Below, piece after piece: positions 52,030-59,787 of a stretch of 64,000 nucleotides of DNA (positions within the stretch are counted from its first letter, which is position 1; each line of letters starts with the position of its first letter). The stretch lies in assembly GCF_007679035.1 (NCBI RefSeq), contig NZ_VEFR01000002.1, positions 661,245 to 725,244 on the forward strand. The letters are read 5' to 3'. Source of the stretch: Agrococcus jejuensis. Lineage in GTDB: Bacteria > Actinomycetota > Actinomycetes > Actinomycetales > Microbacteriaceae. A model generated the notes under the pieces. The model worked only from the letters and a program-made list of their open reading frames with translations. It had not been told where the DNA came from and did not search any database. A program made the translations under genes and the position numbers.

Positions 52030-53025
52030 TCAGCGCAGGGCCAGCATGCCGTCGAGCCACCGCTCGAGGCGCGCGTACGCATCCGCTCGCGCCTGCTTGC
52101 GGGAGAGGAAGACGTCGTGCAGGGCGCCGTCGATGCGCTCGATCGTCACCGACGAGCCCAGGTGCAGCGCGGCGCGGGCGACCTGGTCGACGGTGAGCAC
52201 CGTGTCGACGCGCGTGAGGTCGTCCGACCACCGCGTCGGGAGGATCGACCGCGTCGACAGCATGACGAGCACCGGCACGTCGATGCGCAGCCCCGCGGCG
52301 ACCTGCGCGTGCCCGGCGAGGATCGCCCGGATCCAGCCCGCATGCGCCGTCATCGCGATCTCAGGCCGCCACGCGTGGTCGACCTCGTACGGGTCGTCGT
52401 CGTCGAACGTCTCGCGCTGCGCCCGCGCGTAGAAGCCGAGGTCGATCTGCGGCGCCGGGGCGAGCGGCGAGATGCGCGCCCGCAGGTCGGCCACCGGCAT
52501 GAGCGCCGCGCGCGAGCGGGCGCCGAACTGCAGCTCGAGCCACGGCGAGTTGAGCACGAGCGCGCTCGCCACCCCGGGATGCCGATGCGCCCACAGGCTC
52601 AGCGTGAGCCCGCCGGTCGAGTGCCCCATGAGCACGAGCCTGCGGCCCTCGCCCGCGCCGCCCTCGCGCATGGCCGCGATCGCGGCCTCCACGTCCTCGT
52701 CGTACGTCGCGAGGTCGGCGACGAACCCGAGCGTCTGGCTGGGGCGGATGCTGCGGCCGTACTTGCGCAGGTCGAGCGCGAAGAACCGAGCACCGCGGTC
52801 GGTGAAGACGCGCGCGAGGCGGCGCTGGAAGAAGTAGTCCGACCACCCGTGCACGTAGAGCACGTCGACGTCCTCGAGGTCGCGCTCCGTCTGCCAGAAG
52901 CGGCGGCGTGCCGGCAGCGACCGCACGAGGGTCGCGACGACGTCGCCCTCGTCGTCGGGGCGCAGGTCGAGCGTGCGCTGCTGGAAGCCGGCACCCAGCA
53001 CGTCGTCGCGCCAGCCGCCATCCAT
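52030..53025 (-). CDS. Alpha/beta hydrolase (serine hydrolase)
   Basis: A 331-residue alpha/beta-hydrolase of the monoacylglycerol-lipase-like type. It has DVLYVHGWSDYFFQRRLARVF, LDLRKYGRS, the nucleophile elbow LMGHSTGGL, and the late GALHDVFLSRKQARADAY, with the catalytic His. Cytoplasmic, no signal. Substrate unknown; a lysophospholipase role is possible. Start at the ATG 6 bases after TATCGT, consistent with a leaderless transcript. It is divergent from the toxin cassette. Confidence 0.85.
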   Translation of the reverse strand: MDGGWRDDVLGAGFQQRTLDLRPDDEGDVVATLVRSLPARRRFWQTERDLEDVDVLYVHGWSDYFFQRRLARVFTDRGARFFALDLRKYGRSIRPSQTLGFVADLATYDEDVEAAIAAMREGGAGEGRRLVLMGHSTGGLTLSLWAHRHPGVASALVLNSPWLELQFGARSRAALMPVADLRARISPLAPAPQIDLGFYARAQRETFDDDDPYEVDHAWRPEIAMTAHAGWIRAILAGHAQVAAGLRIDVPVLVMLSTRSILPTRWSDDLTRVDTVLTVDQVARAALHLGSSVTIERIDGALHDVFLSRKQARADAYARLERWLDGMLALR

Positions 53026-53099
53026 GGCGCCACGATAGCCGCGATGCCTGGGCCGCCCGCTCAGGCGATGCGCGACGCGAACCTGCGGATCCGCCGAGA

Positions 53100-53143
53100 G
53101 GGCAGTTCTGCCCATGGTGCCTTCCTGCGCACGGTCCTAGCGT
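53100..53143 (+). promoter_or_regulatory. Palindrome and -10 box in front of the toxin cassette
   Basis: GGGCAGTTCTGCCC (53100-53113) is a perfect 6-2-6 palindrome. It lies 25 bases before a TAGCGT box (53138-53143) and 57 bases before the ATG of the first toxin-cassette gene, where a repressor or activator could control the promoter. GAGGAGAGG is the ribosome site. Confidence 0.45.
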
Positions 53144-53169
53144 CATCTTCAGACAGTGAGGAGAGGTGC

Positions 53170-53889
53170 ATGGCGCTCAACATCCCGAGCGAGCTGGCAT
53201 TCGTCCTGAACCTGCTCGGCTTCGACTGGCCCGAGCTCGACGAGGACGAGATCCATCGCGCTGCGCACATCATGCGGCAGTTCTCGGACGACATCCAGGG
53301 GACGATGGACGAGGTCGGCGCCCGCGTCACCGGCGACGTCCCCAGTGCCGTCACGGCGAACGCCGCCAGCTCCTACTCCGAGGCGTGGGAGGAGTCGCAG
53401 TCGAGCATGGGCGAGTTCTGCGAGCTCATCGACGGTGCCGCCACCGGGGTCGACCTCGCGGCCGACGCCGTGCTCGCCCTCAAGCTCAAGGTGATCGCCG
53501 AGCTCGTCATCACGGCCGCGCAGCTCGCCGCAGCCACGGCTGCCGCGTTCGCCACGTTCGGTCTCGCTGCCGCCGCGCAGCCGGCGATCATCCTGGCGCG
53601 CAAGAAGATCATGGACATCATCGTCGGCGAGATGGTCGCCGCCGCCGTCATCCAGATCATCACGCTCGTGCAGGACCCGCTCACGGACGTGCTCGAGTCC
53701 GTGCTCGACGAGATCCTCGACGCACCGGTCGTCTCGAGTGCCGTGGGCCAGGTGGAGGAGTACCAGACCGACTACGCGGCGCTCGAGCAGGCGTCGCGCG
53801 ACATGGATCGCTCCGCACGCGAGCAGGAGCGCCTCGGCGAGGACTTCATGGCGCAGATCATGAGCCTCCAGATCTCGACGGCGGGTTGA
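53170..53889 (+). CDS. WXG100/CpnT N-terminal-like secretion partner of a toxin cassette
   Basis: A 239-residue helical protein. Its start MALNIPSELAFVLNLLGFDW followed by PELDEDEIHRAAHIMRQFSDD is the hallmark of the WXG100-like domain found at the N-terminus of actinobacterial polymorphic toxins such as CpnT. Here it stands alone rather than being fused to a toxin. A hydrophobic stretch lies near 100-160 (KVIAELVITAAQLAAATAAAF...). The end is helical. It probably guides the downstream toxin to a type VII secretion system, encoded elsewhere. The toxin gene starts 2 bases after the stop. Confidence 0.85.
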   Translation: MALNIPSELAFVLNLLGFDWPELDEDEIHRAAHIMRQFSDDIQGTMDEVGARVTGDVPSAVTANAASSYSEAWEESQSSMGEFCELIDGAATGVDLAADAVLALKLKVIAELVITAAQLAAATAAAFATFGLAAAAQPAIILARKKIMDIIVGEMVAAAVIQIITLVQDPLTDVLESVLDEILDAPVVSSAVGQVEEYQTDYAALEQASRDMDRSAREQERLGEDFMAQIMSLQISTAG

Positions 53890-53891
53890 CG

Positions 53892-54494
53892 ATGGGCATG
53901 GGAAGCAAGGACCTCGGGCACAAGCTCAAGGAGGTCGTCGAGGACACGGTCGCCAACGTCGGTCCGCGCGTCGGCAAGAAGATGGCAGGGCGCGTCGACC
54001 GGCAGAAGCAGAAGGCCGATCAGATCAAGGATCGGTCGGAGCAGACCGACCGCGACCTCGCGAAGGACGGCAAGAACCCCGACGGCAGCAAGAAGGCCGT
54101 GGAGGAGCTCGAGACGGGCAGCTACAACCAGCTACGGGGTCGCGAGGTCGTCGGCGACCAGCTGCAGCACGACCACATCCCGTCGCTCGCGGCCCTCAAG
54201 AAGGCCAAGGAGATCGAGCTGGGCCGCAAGCTCACGCGCGCCGAGGCGCGCCAGCTGAAGAACGACGGCGCCGCCGTCGAGCTGACCGACCTCATGCACT
54301 CGCTGAGCCGCACCTACAAGGGCCGCAACACGGCCAACCAGGTCGCGCTCGACGCTCAGGACCTCACGGCCGCGATGAACAACGATCTCGCGACCCTGCG
54401 GCAGAATCTCATCGACGACGGCCGGTTCTCGAGCGCCGAGATCTCCGACGTGCTCGATCGCATCCGTGCGCTGAACCGGGAGCGTGGCATTTGA
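53892..54494 (+). CDS. Toxin-domain protein with DHIPS-type nuclease-like fold
   Basis: A 200-residue protein. Residues 1-85 are highly charged and helical, with many Lys/Asp/Gln. About 90-195 carry a domain with HDHIPSLAALKKA, NDGAAVELTDLMHSLSRTYKG and a final helix pair. The Asp-His-x-Pro-Ser...Asn...His...Ser-x-Thr-Tyr pattern recurs in C-terminal toxin domains of polymorphic-toxin proteins, thought to be nucleases. The family is inferred from the pattern; no search was possible. It follows the secretion partner by 2 bases, and its stop overlaps the TTG start of the immunity candidate. Confidence 0.75.
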   Translation: MGMGSKDLGHKLKEVVEDTVANVGPRVGKKMAGRVDRQKQKADQIKDRSEQTDRDLAKDGKNPDGSKKAVEELETGSYNQLRGREVVGDQLQHDHIPSLAALKKAKEIELGRKLTRAEARQLKNDGAAVELTDLMHSLSRTYKGRNTANQVALDAQDLTAAMNNDLATLRQNLIDDGRFSSAEISDVLDRIRALNRERGI

Positions 54495-54934
54495 CCTCCA
54501 TCGCAGGGACCGTGACCGACATCCTCGGCACGCTCGGGGCGTCGAAGGACGACGTGGCCGGCTGGGCCGACCTCCTCGGCCTCCTCGGGCCGGGGTTCGA
54601 GGAGCAGGCCGTCGAGTCGTCGGCGGGCCGCCAGGTCGTGTGCACGTTCGCGCGCACGGGATCGACGGCGCTGTTCCAGGACGGCATCCTCGTCGGCATC
54701 CTCGTGCCCATCGCGCACACGGGCGAGATCGGCTACCCGGCCGACGGCGGCCTGATCGACGGCGTGGACCTGTCCGCGACGCGAGCGGCGATCGTCGCGG
54801 CCCTCGGCGCACCCGCCCGGACGAGCCAGCGCATGGACCTCTACCGGCTCGGCGACCGCTACCTCCGGCTCGACTTCGACAGGGACCGGCTGACATCGAT
54901 CTCGGGCTCGCTGCAGGGCGTCGCCCCGGCGTGA
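54491..54934 (+). CDS. Candidate immunity protein 1 of the toxin cassette
   Basis: A 147-residue soluble protein. TTG start overlapping the toxin stop (TTGA), the coupling expected of a cognate immunity gene. It shares a core with the next gene: MT-x-I-x-G at the start, FxDGxLxxI, GxLIDGxxLxxxRxxIxAxLGAPxR, DxYxxGDRxL and a final DDRxxxI strand. Not a family I can name. It would bind and block the toxin in the producing cell (inference). Confidence 0.72.
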   Translation: MTSIAGTVTDILGTLGASKDDVAGWADLLGLLGPGFEEQAVESSAGRQVVCTFARTGSTALFQDGILVGILVPIAHTGEIGYPADGGLIDGVDLSATRAAIVAALGAPARTSQRMDLYRLGDRYLRLDFDRDRLTSISGSLQGVAPA

Positions 54935-54985
54935 GCTGAAGGTAGCGTTGCACTGTCCATCACGCCACCCACGAACGGAGCAGGC

Positions 54986-55426
54986 ATGACCGCCATCACG
55001 GGCGAGGTCGCCACGTACCTCGAGATCCTCGGCCTCGCGCCCGACGCCCCTCGCGTCTCGGCCTTTGTCGACGCGTTCGGCGTCGACGTCGAGGTGGACG
55101 AGATGGAGCTCGGAGGCGAGCAGGAGCGGTACGTCATCCTCGCCGACGCAGGCGTGGAGCTGAACTTCACCGACGGCGAGCTCACGGCGATCTTCGCCTA
55201 CCTCGATGGCGACGACGAGCACGAGCCGTTCCGGACGCCCGGGTCCCTCATCGACGGGCTCACGCTCGAGGAGGACAGGGACGGCATCCGCGCCGTCCTC
55301 GGGGCACCGATGCGTCAGGCCGGCGGCTACGACTTCTACGCCGTGGGCGACCGGTTCCTCCACGTCGAGTACGCCGACGACCACGCTCGCATGATCACGG
55401 CGCTGCTCCGCGACCCGCTGGCCTGA
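54986..55426 (+). CDS. Candidate immunity protein 2, paralogue of the previous gene
   Basis: A 146-residue acidic protein that aligns along its whole length with the preceding one: TAITGEV at the start, GELTAIFAYL, TPGSLIDGLTLEEDRDGIRAVLGAPMRQ and DFYAVGDRFLHVEYADDHARMI. A duplication followed by divergence. Extra immunity copies can protect against toxin variants of other strains. The gap before it has a plausible start site; it is in the same direction as the toxin. Confidence 0.7.
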   Translation: MTAITGEVATYLEILGLAPDAPRVSAFVDAFGVDVEVDEMELGGEQERYVILADAGVELNFTDGELTAIFAYLDGDDEHEPFRTPGSLIDGLTLEEDRDGIRAVLGAPMRQAGGYDFYAVGDRFLHVEYADDHARMITALLRDPLA

Positions 55427-55464
55427 GGTTCGACGGGTCGATCGATGCGGGGGGCCTGCTCGCC

Positions 55465-55764
55465 ATGCACGTGACGCACCTGGACGGATCCTCGGACCCG
55501 GGGCGCATCGATGACCTGCCGGCCCTCATCGCGGAGCTCGACGACGCCGACGACGAGCACGTCGAGGTCTCGGCGGGTGACCCCTACGGCTGGATGGCGT
55601 CGGCGTTCGCCTCGGGCACGGTGGTGCTGTCCGACGGCGCGCGGCCGCACGCGCCGGAGCACGTCCGCTCCGATGTGCCGCGTGACGAGATGCTCGCGAT
55701 CTTCGTGGAGGTCGCAAGGGGAGAGGTCGAGGCGGCACTCGCGCGCGGGTGGACCCTCGAGTGA
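55465..55764 (+). CDS. Imm1-like putative immunity protein
   Basis: A 99-residue acidic protein (MHVTHLDGSSDPGRIDDLPALIAELDDADDE...). The pattern of an LPxLIxxLD helix followed by VEVSAGDPYGWMASAF, GTVVLSD and a helix RDEMLAIFVEVARGEVE ending in GWTL resembles the Imm1 family of immunity proteins. The match is by eye only. It is unrelated to the two genes before it, so may neutralise a different toxin. Confidence 0.55.
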   Translation: MHVTHLDGSSDPGRIDDLPALIAELDDADDEHVEVSAGDPYGWMASAFASGTVVLSDGARPHAPEHVRSDVPRDEMLAIFVEVARGEVEAALARGWTLE

Positions 55765-55815
55765 CCGAGGGAGCCACGGCCATCGTAGGTGCGATGACCA
55801 CGGTGCTCGACGCGT

Positions 55816-55864
55816 CGGGCTGCGAGCCCGCCGGCGAGCGCGCCCGCCGATGGAGCGCGCCCGC
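55816..55864. repeat. Hairpin and 12-bp direct repeats after the toxin cassette
   Basis: CGGGCTGCGAGCCCG (55816-55830) can form a 6-bp hairpin, and GAGCGCGCCCGC occurs twice (55836-55847 and 55853-55864). They fill the gap between the last cassette gene and the convergent sulfurtransferase. They may end transcription or mark a recombination boundary; the evidence is slight. Confidence 0.3.
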
Positions 55865-55894
55865 GGCTGACGGCGGCGGCCGGGGCGCGCCGGC

Positions 55895-56710
55895 TCAGTC
55901 GCCGACGGCGACGGGGCGGCCCGAGTCGGGGCGGCCCCACTCCGACCACGAGCCGTCGTAGACGCGCACGTCGTCGCGGCCGGCGAGCGTGGCGGCGAGC
56001 GCCACGACGCAGGCGGTGACGCCCGAGCCGCACGTCGTGATGATGGGCGCGTCGCCCGCGGCCTCGTCGATGCGGTCGGCGAGGCAGCCGACCTCCTGCA
56101 GCCGACCGTCGCACTCGAGCGCCTCGTACGGCAGCGACACCGAGCCGGGGATGTGCCCGCCGCGCAGCCCCGTGCGCGGCTCTCGCGCGATGCCCGCGAA
56201 GCGCTCGAACGAACGCGCGTCGAGCACGACCGCCTCGTCGGAGGCGATCGCGCGGGCCACGACGTCGGCGCCGACGAACGCGTCGTCGCGCCACCGCACC
56301 GTCACGTCGCCAGCCTGCTCGGCACGCTCGCGCGTCGGCTGCGTCTCGCCGCCGGCATCCACCCATCCGGGCAGGCCACCGTCGAGCACCGCGGCCTCGA
56401 CGCCGGCCGCCTCGAGCATCCACCACGCGCGCGCGCTCGAGAAGATGCCCTGCGCGTCGTACGCGACGATGCGGTCGCCGTCGCGGATGCCGAGGTCGCG
56501 CAGCCGCTGCTCGAACTCGACCGGGTCGAGCATGTCGTGCACGCCGTCGGTGTCGTGGCGCGACATGACGCCGTCGAGGTCGAAGCGCAGCGCGCCCGGG
56601 ATGCCGTCGGCGCCGCGGAACGCGCCCACCGACGCGTCGACCACGACGAGCCGCTCGTCGTCGAGGTGGTGCTGGAGCCAGGTCGCGGAGACCAGGTCGG
56701 GAAGGGTCAA
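55895..56710 (-). CDS. sseA: 3-Mercaptopyruvate sulfurtransferase (tandem rhodanese)
   Basis: A 271-residue protein of two rhodanese domains, about 1-135 and 145-265. The active site CGSGVTA (Cys 227) in the second domain is the mercaptopyruvate-specific loop rather than the CRKGVTA of thiosulfate sulfurtransferase. The first domain lacks the cysteine, as is normal. RxGHIPGSVSLPYE precedes. Moves sulfur from 3-mercaptopyruvate to thiols or cyanide. A TTG start overlaps the stop of the lipoprotein gene. Confidence 0.9.
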   Translation of the reverse strand: MTLPDLVSATWLQHHLDDERLVVVDASVGAFRGADGIPGALRFDLDGVMSRHDTDGVHDMLDPVEFEQRLRDLGIRDGDRIVAYDAQGIFSSARAWWMLEAAGVEAAVLDGGLPGWVDAGGETQPTRERAEQAGDVTVRWRDDAFVGADVVARAIASDEAVVLDARSFERFAGIAREPRTGLRGGHIPGSVSLPYEALECDGRLQEVGCLADRIDEAAGDAPIITTCGSGVTACVVALAATLAGRDDVRVYDGSWSEWGRPDSGRPVAVGD

Positions 56711-57288
56711 GGATCCACCTCATCGGGGAAGGACGTGATGATGCTGCTCGACGAGAGACCGTAGCCCACCGTGACGATCCATGCACGTTCGACCTCGCCC
56801 GTGTCGCCCACGAGCTCGACGCGCACGTCGTAGTTCACGATGTCGTCGCGGTACTCCTCGACGTTCGTCGGTGCCTCGAGCGCCTGGTCGATCGCGAACC
56901 ACGCGACGTCCTCCCACGACGAGCCCACCTCGTCGGCGAGCTCTCCGAAGTCGCCCGTGTGCCCGTCGGCGATGTGCCGCCAGCCGGCGCCGTCGGCGTT
57001 GCCGCACGTGAGCGTCGCCTCGCCCGCCGCGACGCCCAGCTCGGGCCAGGCAGCTCGGTCGAAGACCTCGAGCGCCTCGCGCCCGGCGACGCCGTCGCAC
57101 GCCTCGGTGCCCGCGACGTCGTCGGCGACGGGGTCGAAGATCGCGGCGTCGGTCTGCAGGGACGGGCCGTCGGGCGCCGCATCGGCCGCCGGGTCGACGA
57201 CGACCATCGACTGGCAGCCGGCGAGGAGGGCCGTGCCGGCGACCGCGCACGCGGCGAGCAGCCGCATCCGCCCGCCCGTCGTCGTCAT
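56707..57288 (-). CDS. Lipoprotein of unknown function
   Basis: A 193-residue secreted lipoprotein with lipobox LLAGC (Cys near 25). The mature part is acidic and has three further cysteines (TEACDGVAGREA, TLTCGNADG). Tandem Trp and Asp stretches (SSWEDVAWFAIDQAL) suggest an alpha/beta domain, but no family is recognised. Its stop overlaps the start of the sulfurtransferase, so they form an operon. It starts 4 bases after the small membrane-protein gene ends. Confidence 0.65.
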   Translation of the reverse strand: MTTTGGRMRLLAACAVAGTALLAGCQSMVVVDPAADAAPDGPSLQTDAAIFDPVADDVAGTEACDGVAGREALEVFDRAAWPELGVAAGEATLTCGNADGAGWRHIADGHTGDFGELADEVGSSWEDVAWFAIDQALEAPTNVEEYRDDIVNYDVRVELVGDTGEVERAWIVTVGYGLSSSSIITSFPDEVDP

Positions 57289-57292
57289 GACG

Positions 57293-57529
57293 TCAGTGCC
57301 CGCGGGGCTCGTCGTGCTCGTCGCGCTCCTCGGGCGTCGGCGGATTCGCGACGAGGGTGAGGGTGGCGATGACGACGAGCGACACGATGAACGCGACGCC
57401 GCCGATGATGAGCGCGTGGACGGGCTCGCGGATGACGAGCAGCACGACGAGCGCCGAGAAGATGCCGATGCCGCCTGCGAAGCCGAGGTACTCGACGGGC
57501 TTGAGACGGTCGCGACGCGAGGGCTTCAT
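57293..57529 (-). CDS. Small two-helix membrane protein
   Basis: A 78-residue protein with basic start MKPSRRDRLKP, two membrane helices at about 12-32 and 38-60, and an acidic tail (TPEERDEHDEPRGH). No family recognised. The ATG overlaps the stop of the upstream membrane-protein gene by ATGA, so the two are coupled. Confidence 0.65.
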   Translation of the reverse strand: MKPSRRDRLKPVEYLGFAGGIGIFSALVVLLVIREPVHALIIGGVAFIVSLVVIATLTLVANPPTPEERDEHDEPRGH

Positions 57530-58131
57530 GCGGTTGCCTCCTGGGCATCCTTCGCCGCGATCCGCGCCGAGTAGGCCGCGATGCCGTGGAAGACCCCCAC
57601 GATGATCGCGTACGCGCCGACGAGGCCGACGAGCACGACGTCGTGGCTCGGCATGAGGGCGAAGACCACGGCGGCGACGAGCGTGAACGCGGCGACGAAC
57701 CGCCAGTCGGCGGCGATGCGGCGCACCCGCGCGTCCGTGGTCGCGCGCATGCGGAACCATGCCCAGCCCTCGACGCCCGCCGCGACGAGCGCCCAGGCAG
57801 CGACGACGACCTTGAGCGCGAGCCCGCTGGGCGCGGTGATCGCGAGGGCGATGGCGACGACGCCCGCGACGAGGCCCGCGACGCCGGCGATGCGCGGGAA
57901 GCGAGCGACCTCGGCGAAGACGGCGCCCTGCAGCGCCAGCAGGGCCGCACCCGTGCCGAGCGCGACGATGGCGAAGGCGACGAGGCCGACGAAGGCGTCG
58001 TGCGACTGCAGGAAGGTCACGACCAGGCCAACGGCCACGGCCGGGATGGCGCGCGCAGCCGGCAGCTGCCAGACGGGTCGCTCGCTCGGCGTCGGCGACC
58101 CGTGGTCGCCCTGCTGCTCGATCGTGCTCAC
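57526..58131 (-). CDS. Multi-pass membrane protein (DUF308/HdeD-like)
   Basis: A 201-residue protein with about six hydrophobic helices between 25 and 185, ending in the polar RIAAKDAQEATA. The Ala/Val-rich helices and length are like HdeD/DUF308 proteins that are often misnamed acyl-CoA synthetases in actinobacteria. Function unknown. First gene of a small operon with the next small membrane protein, lipoprotein and sulfurtransferase. Confidence 0.65.
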   Translation of the reverse strand: MSTIEQQGDHGSPTPSERPVWQLPAARAIPAVAVGLVVTFLQSHDAFVGLVAFAIVALGTGAALLALQGAVFAEVARFPRIAGVAGLVAGVVAIALAITAPSGLALKVVVAAWALVAAGVEGWAWFRMRATTDARVRRIAADWRFVAAFTLVAAVVFALMPSHDVVLVGLVGAYAIIVGVFHGIAAYSARIAAKDAQEATA

Positions 58132-58174
58132 CGCATCCCAGGGTATCGCGGTTGCGTCCGGCGCCGGGCCGCCG

Positions 58175-58750
58175 TCAGCCCACCCGCTGCAGCAGCCGCC
58201 GATGCACGCGATCGTCGCCGACGAGCTCCGGATGGAACGAGACGCCCAGCAGCGCGCCCTGCTCGACGGCCACGATGCGGCCGTCGTGCTCGCCGAGCAC
58301 CGTCACGCCGTCGCCCACCTGCTCGACGACCGGCGCGCGGATGAACGACGCCGCGACCGGCACGTCGCCGATCGCCGGCATCGCCACCGCGGTCTCGAAC
58401 GAGTCGACCTGGCTGCCGTACGCGTTGCGTCGCACCGTCACGTCGAGGCCGCCGAGCGTCTGCTGCCCGGGCGCCGCGTCGACGATGCGGTCGGCGAGCA
58501 GGATGAGCCCCGCGCACGTGCCGAGCACCGGCATCCCGTCGGCGATCCGCTGCCGCAGCGGGCCCTGCAGCCCGAGGATGCGGGTGAGCCGGTCGATGAC
58601 CGACGACTCGCCGCCGGGGATGACGAGCGCATCCACGTCCTCGAGCTGCGCGGCCGAGCGGACGGGGGCGGCGTCGGCGCCGAGCCCGTGCAGCACGGCG
58701 AGGTGCTCGCGCACGTCGCCCTGCAGCGCGAGCACGCCGACGCGCGTCAC
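58175..58750 (-). CDS. pdxT: Pyridoxal 5'-phosphate synthase glutaminase subunit
   Basis: A 191-residue class I glutaminase. It has [28 protein letters not shown] (oxyanion region), [12 protein letters not shown] with the nucleophilic Cys, and the catalytic His-Glu in [10 protein letters not shown]. It supplies ammonia to PdxS. ATG overlaps the pdxS stop by 4 bases. Confidence 0.96.
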   Translation of the reverse strand: MTRVGVLALQGDVREHLAVLHGLGADAAPVRSAAQLEDVDALVIPGGESSVIDRLTRILGLQGPLRQRIADGMPVLGTCAGLILLADRIVDAAPGQQTLGGLDVTVRRNAYGSQVDSFETAVAMPAIGDVPVAASFIRAPVVEQVGDGVTVLGEHDGRIVAVEQGALLGVSFHPELVGDDRVHRRLLQRVG

Positions 58751-59646
58751 CAGCCGCGCTCGGAGAGCCGGTGCGGCGCGGGCAGGTCGGCGACGTTGAT
58801 GCCGACCATCGCCTCGCCCAGGCCGCGCGACGCCTCGGCGATCGCGAGCGCGTCGTCGAACTGCGCCGTGGCCTTCACGATCGCCGCGGCGCGCTCGACG
58901 GGGTTGCCCGACTTGAAGATGCCCGAGCCCACGAAGACGCCGTCGGCGCCGAGCTGCATCATCATCGCGGCGTCCGCCGGCGTCGCGACGCCGCCGGCGA
59001 CGAACAGCACGACGGGCAGGCGGCCCTCGCGGGCGACCTCCTCGACGAGCGCGTACGGGGCCCGCAGCTCCTTCGCGGCGACGAACAGCTCGTCCTCCGA
59101 CAGCGACGCGAGGGCGCGGACCTCCTTGTTGATCGTGCGGATGTGCTTCGTCGCCTCCGAGACGTCGCCCGTGCCGGCCTCGCCCTTCGAGCGGATCATC
59201 GCCGCACCCTCGGTGATGCGGCGCAGCGCCTCACCCAGGTTCGTCGCACCGCACACGAACGGCACGTCGAAGCCCCACTTGTCGATGTGGTTGACGTAGT
59301 CGGCGGGGCTCAGCACCTCGGACTCGTCGACGTAGTCCACCTCGAGCGCCTGCAGCACCTGCGCCTCGACGAAGTGGCCGATGCGCGCCTTCGCCATGAC
59401 GGGGATCGAGACCTCGGCCTTGATGGCGTCGATGAGGTCGGGGTCGGACATGCGGGCGACGCCGCCCTGCGCGCGGATGTCGGCGGGCACGCGCTCGAGC
59501 GCCATGACGGCGACGGCGCCGGCGTCCTCGGCGATGCGCGCCTGCTCGGGGGTGACGACGTCCATGATGACGCCGCCCTTCAGCATCTCTGCGAGACCGC
59601 GCTTCACGCCGTCCGTCGCGCGTGCGGGAACCTGAACTTCACTCAT
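58747..59646 (-). CDS. pdxS: Pyridoxal 5'-phosphate synthase lyase subunit
   Basis: A 299-residue TIM-barrel enzyme that makes pyridoxal 5'-phosphate from ribose 5-phosphate, glyceraldehyde 3-phosphate and ammonia. It has [37 protein letters not shown] (catalytic Lys), [27 protein letters not shown] (phosphate loop) and [10 protein letters not shown]. It forms a dodecamer with PdxT. The start is 8 bases from a TAGCGT box. A hairpin and several GAGTGG/CCACTC half-sites lie in the promoter. Confidence 0.97.
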   Translation of the reverse strand: MSEVQVPARATDGVKRGLAEMLKGGVIMDVVTPEQARIAEDAGAVAVMALERVPADIRAQGGVARMSDPDLIDAIKAEVSIPVMAKARIGHFVEAQVLQALEVDYVDESEVLSPADYVNHIDKWGFDVPFVCGATNLGEALRRITEGAAMIRSKGEAGTGDVSEATKHIRTINKEVRALASLSEDELFVAAKELRAPYALVEEVAREGRLPVVLFVAGGVATPADAAMMMQLGADGVFVGSGIFKSGNPVERAAAIVKATAQFDDALAIAEASRGLGEAMVGINVADLPAPHRLSERGW

Positions 59647-59671
59647 GGGGCTGGACGCTACGCGGGTCGCT

Positions 59672-59725
59672 CCAGGCCACTCGGCGCGGAGTGGTCCTGG
59701 GTGGCCTGCGCATCCCAGTCCACTC
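59672..59725 (-). promoter_or_regulatory. Candidate operator with repeated GAGTGG half-sites upstream of pdxS
   Basis: CCAGGCCACTC and GAGTGGTCCTGG (59672-59700) form an 11-bp stem with one bulge. GAGTGG-like half-sites recur at 59677-59682, 59689-59694, 59699-59704 (GGGTGG) and 59720-59725. From memory, MocR-type PdxR activators of pdxST in corynebacteria bind repeated AGTGG-containing half-sites. No pdxR gene is in the window. Confidence 0.35.
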
Positions 59726-59730
59726 GCGAT

Positions 59731-59787
59731 GTTGAGGTTCTCGGCCCGATCGGAGGTCGCATCGAGCCGAGGACCTCACGGCTGCAG
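59731..59787. repeat. Dispersed structured repeat, copy B
   Basis: A 57-bp element aligning without gaps to the one at 29207-29263. It folds as TGAGGT...ACCTCA outside and TCGGCCCGAT...ATCGAGCCGA inside (one mismatch). It overlaps the last codon of the thioesterase gene and lies between it and pdxS, so it could also act as terminator. The loop GGAGGTC and the outer stem are the best-kept parts. Confidence 0.6.

Noticed and set aside
55836..55864. Direct 12-bp repeats as attachment sites of the toxin island
   Set aside because: Both copies lie on the same side of the cassette, and no matching copy was found at its other end.
53026..55894. Core genes of a type VII secretion system beside the toxin cassette
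   Set aside because: No EccC-type ATPase, EccD channel or mycosin-type protease is encoded in the window. Export machinery must be elsewhere if used.
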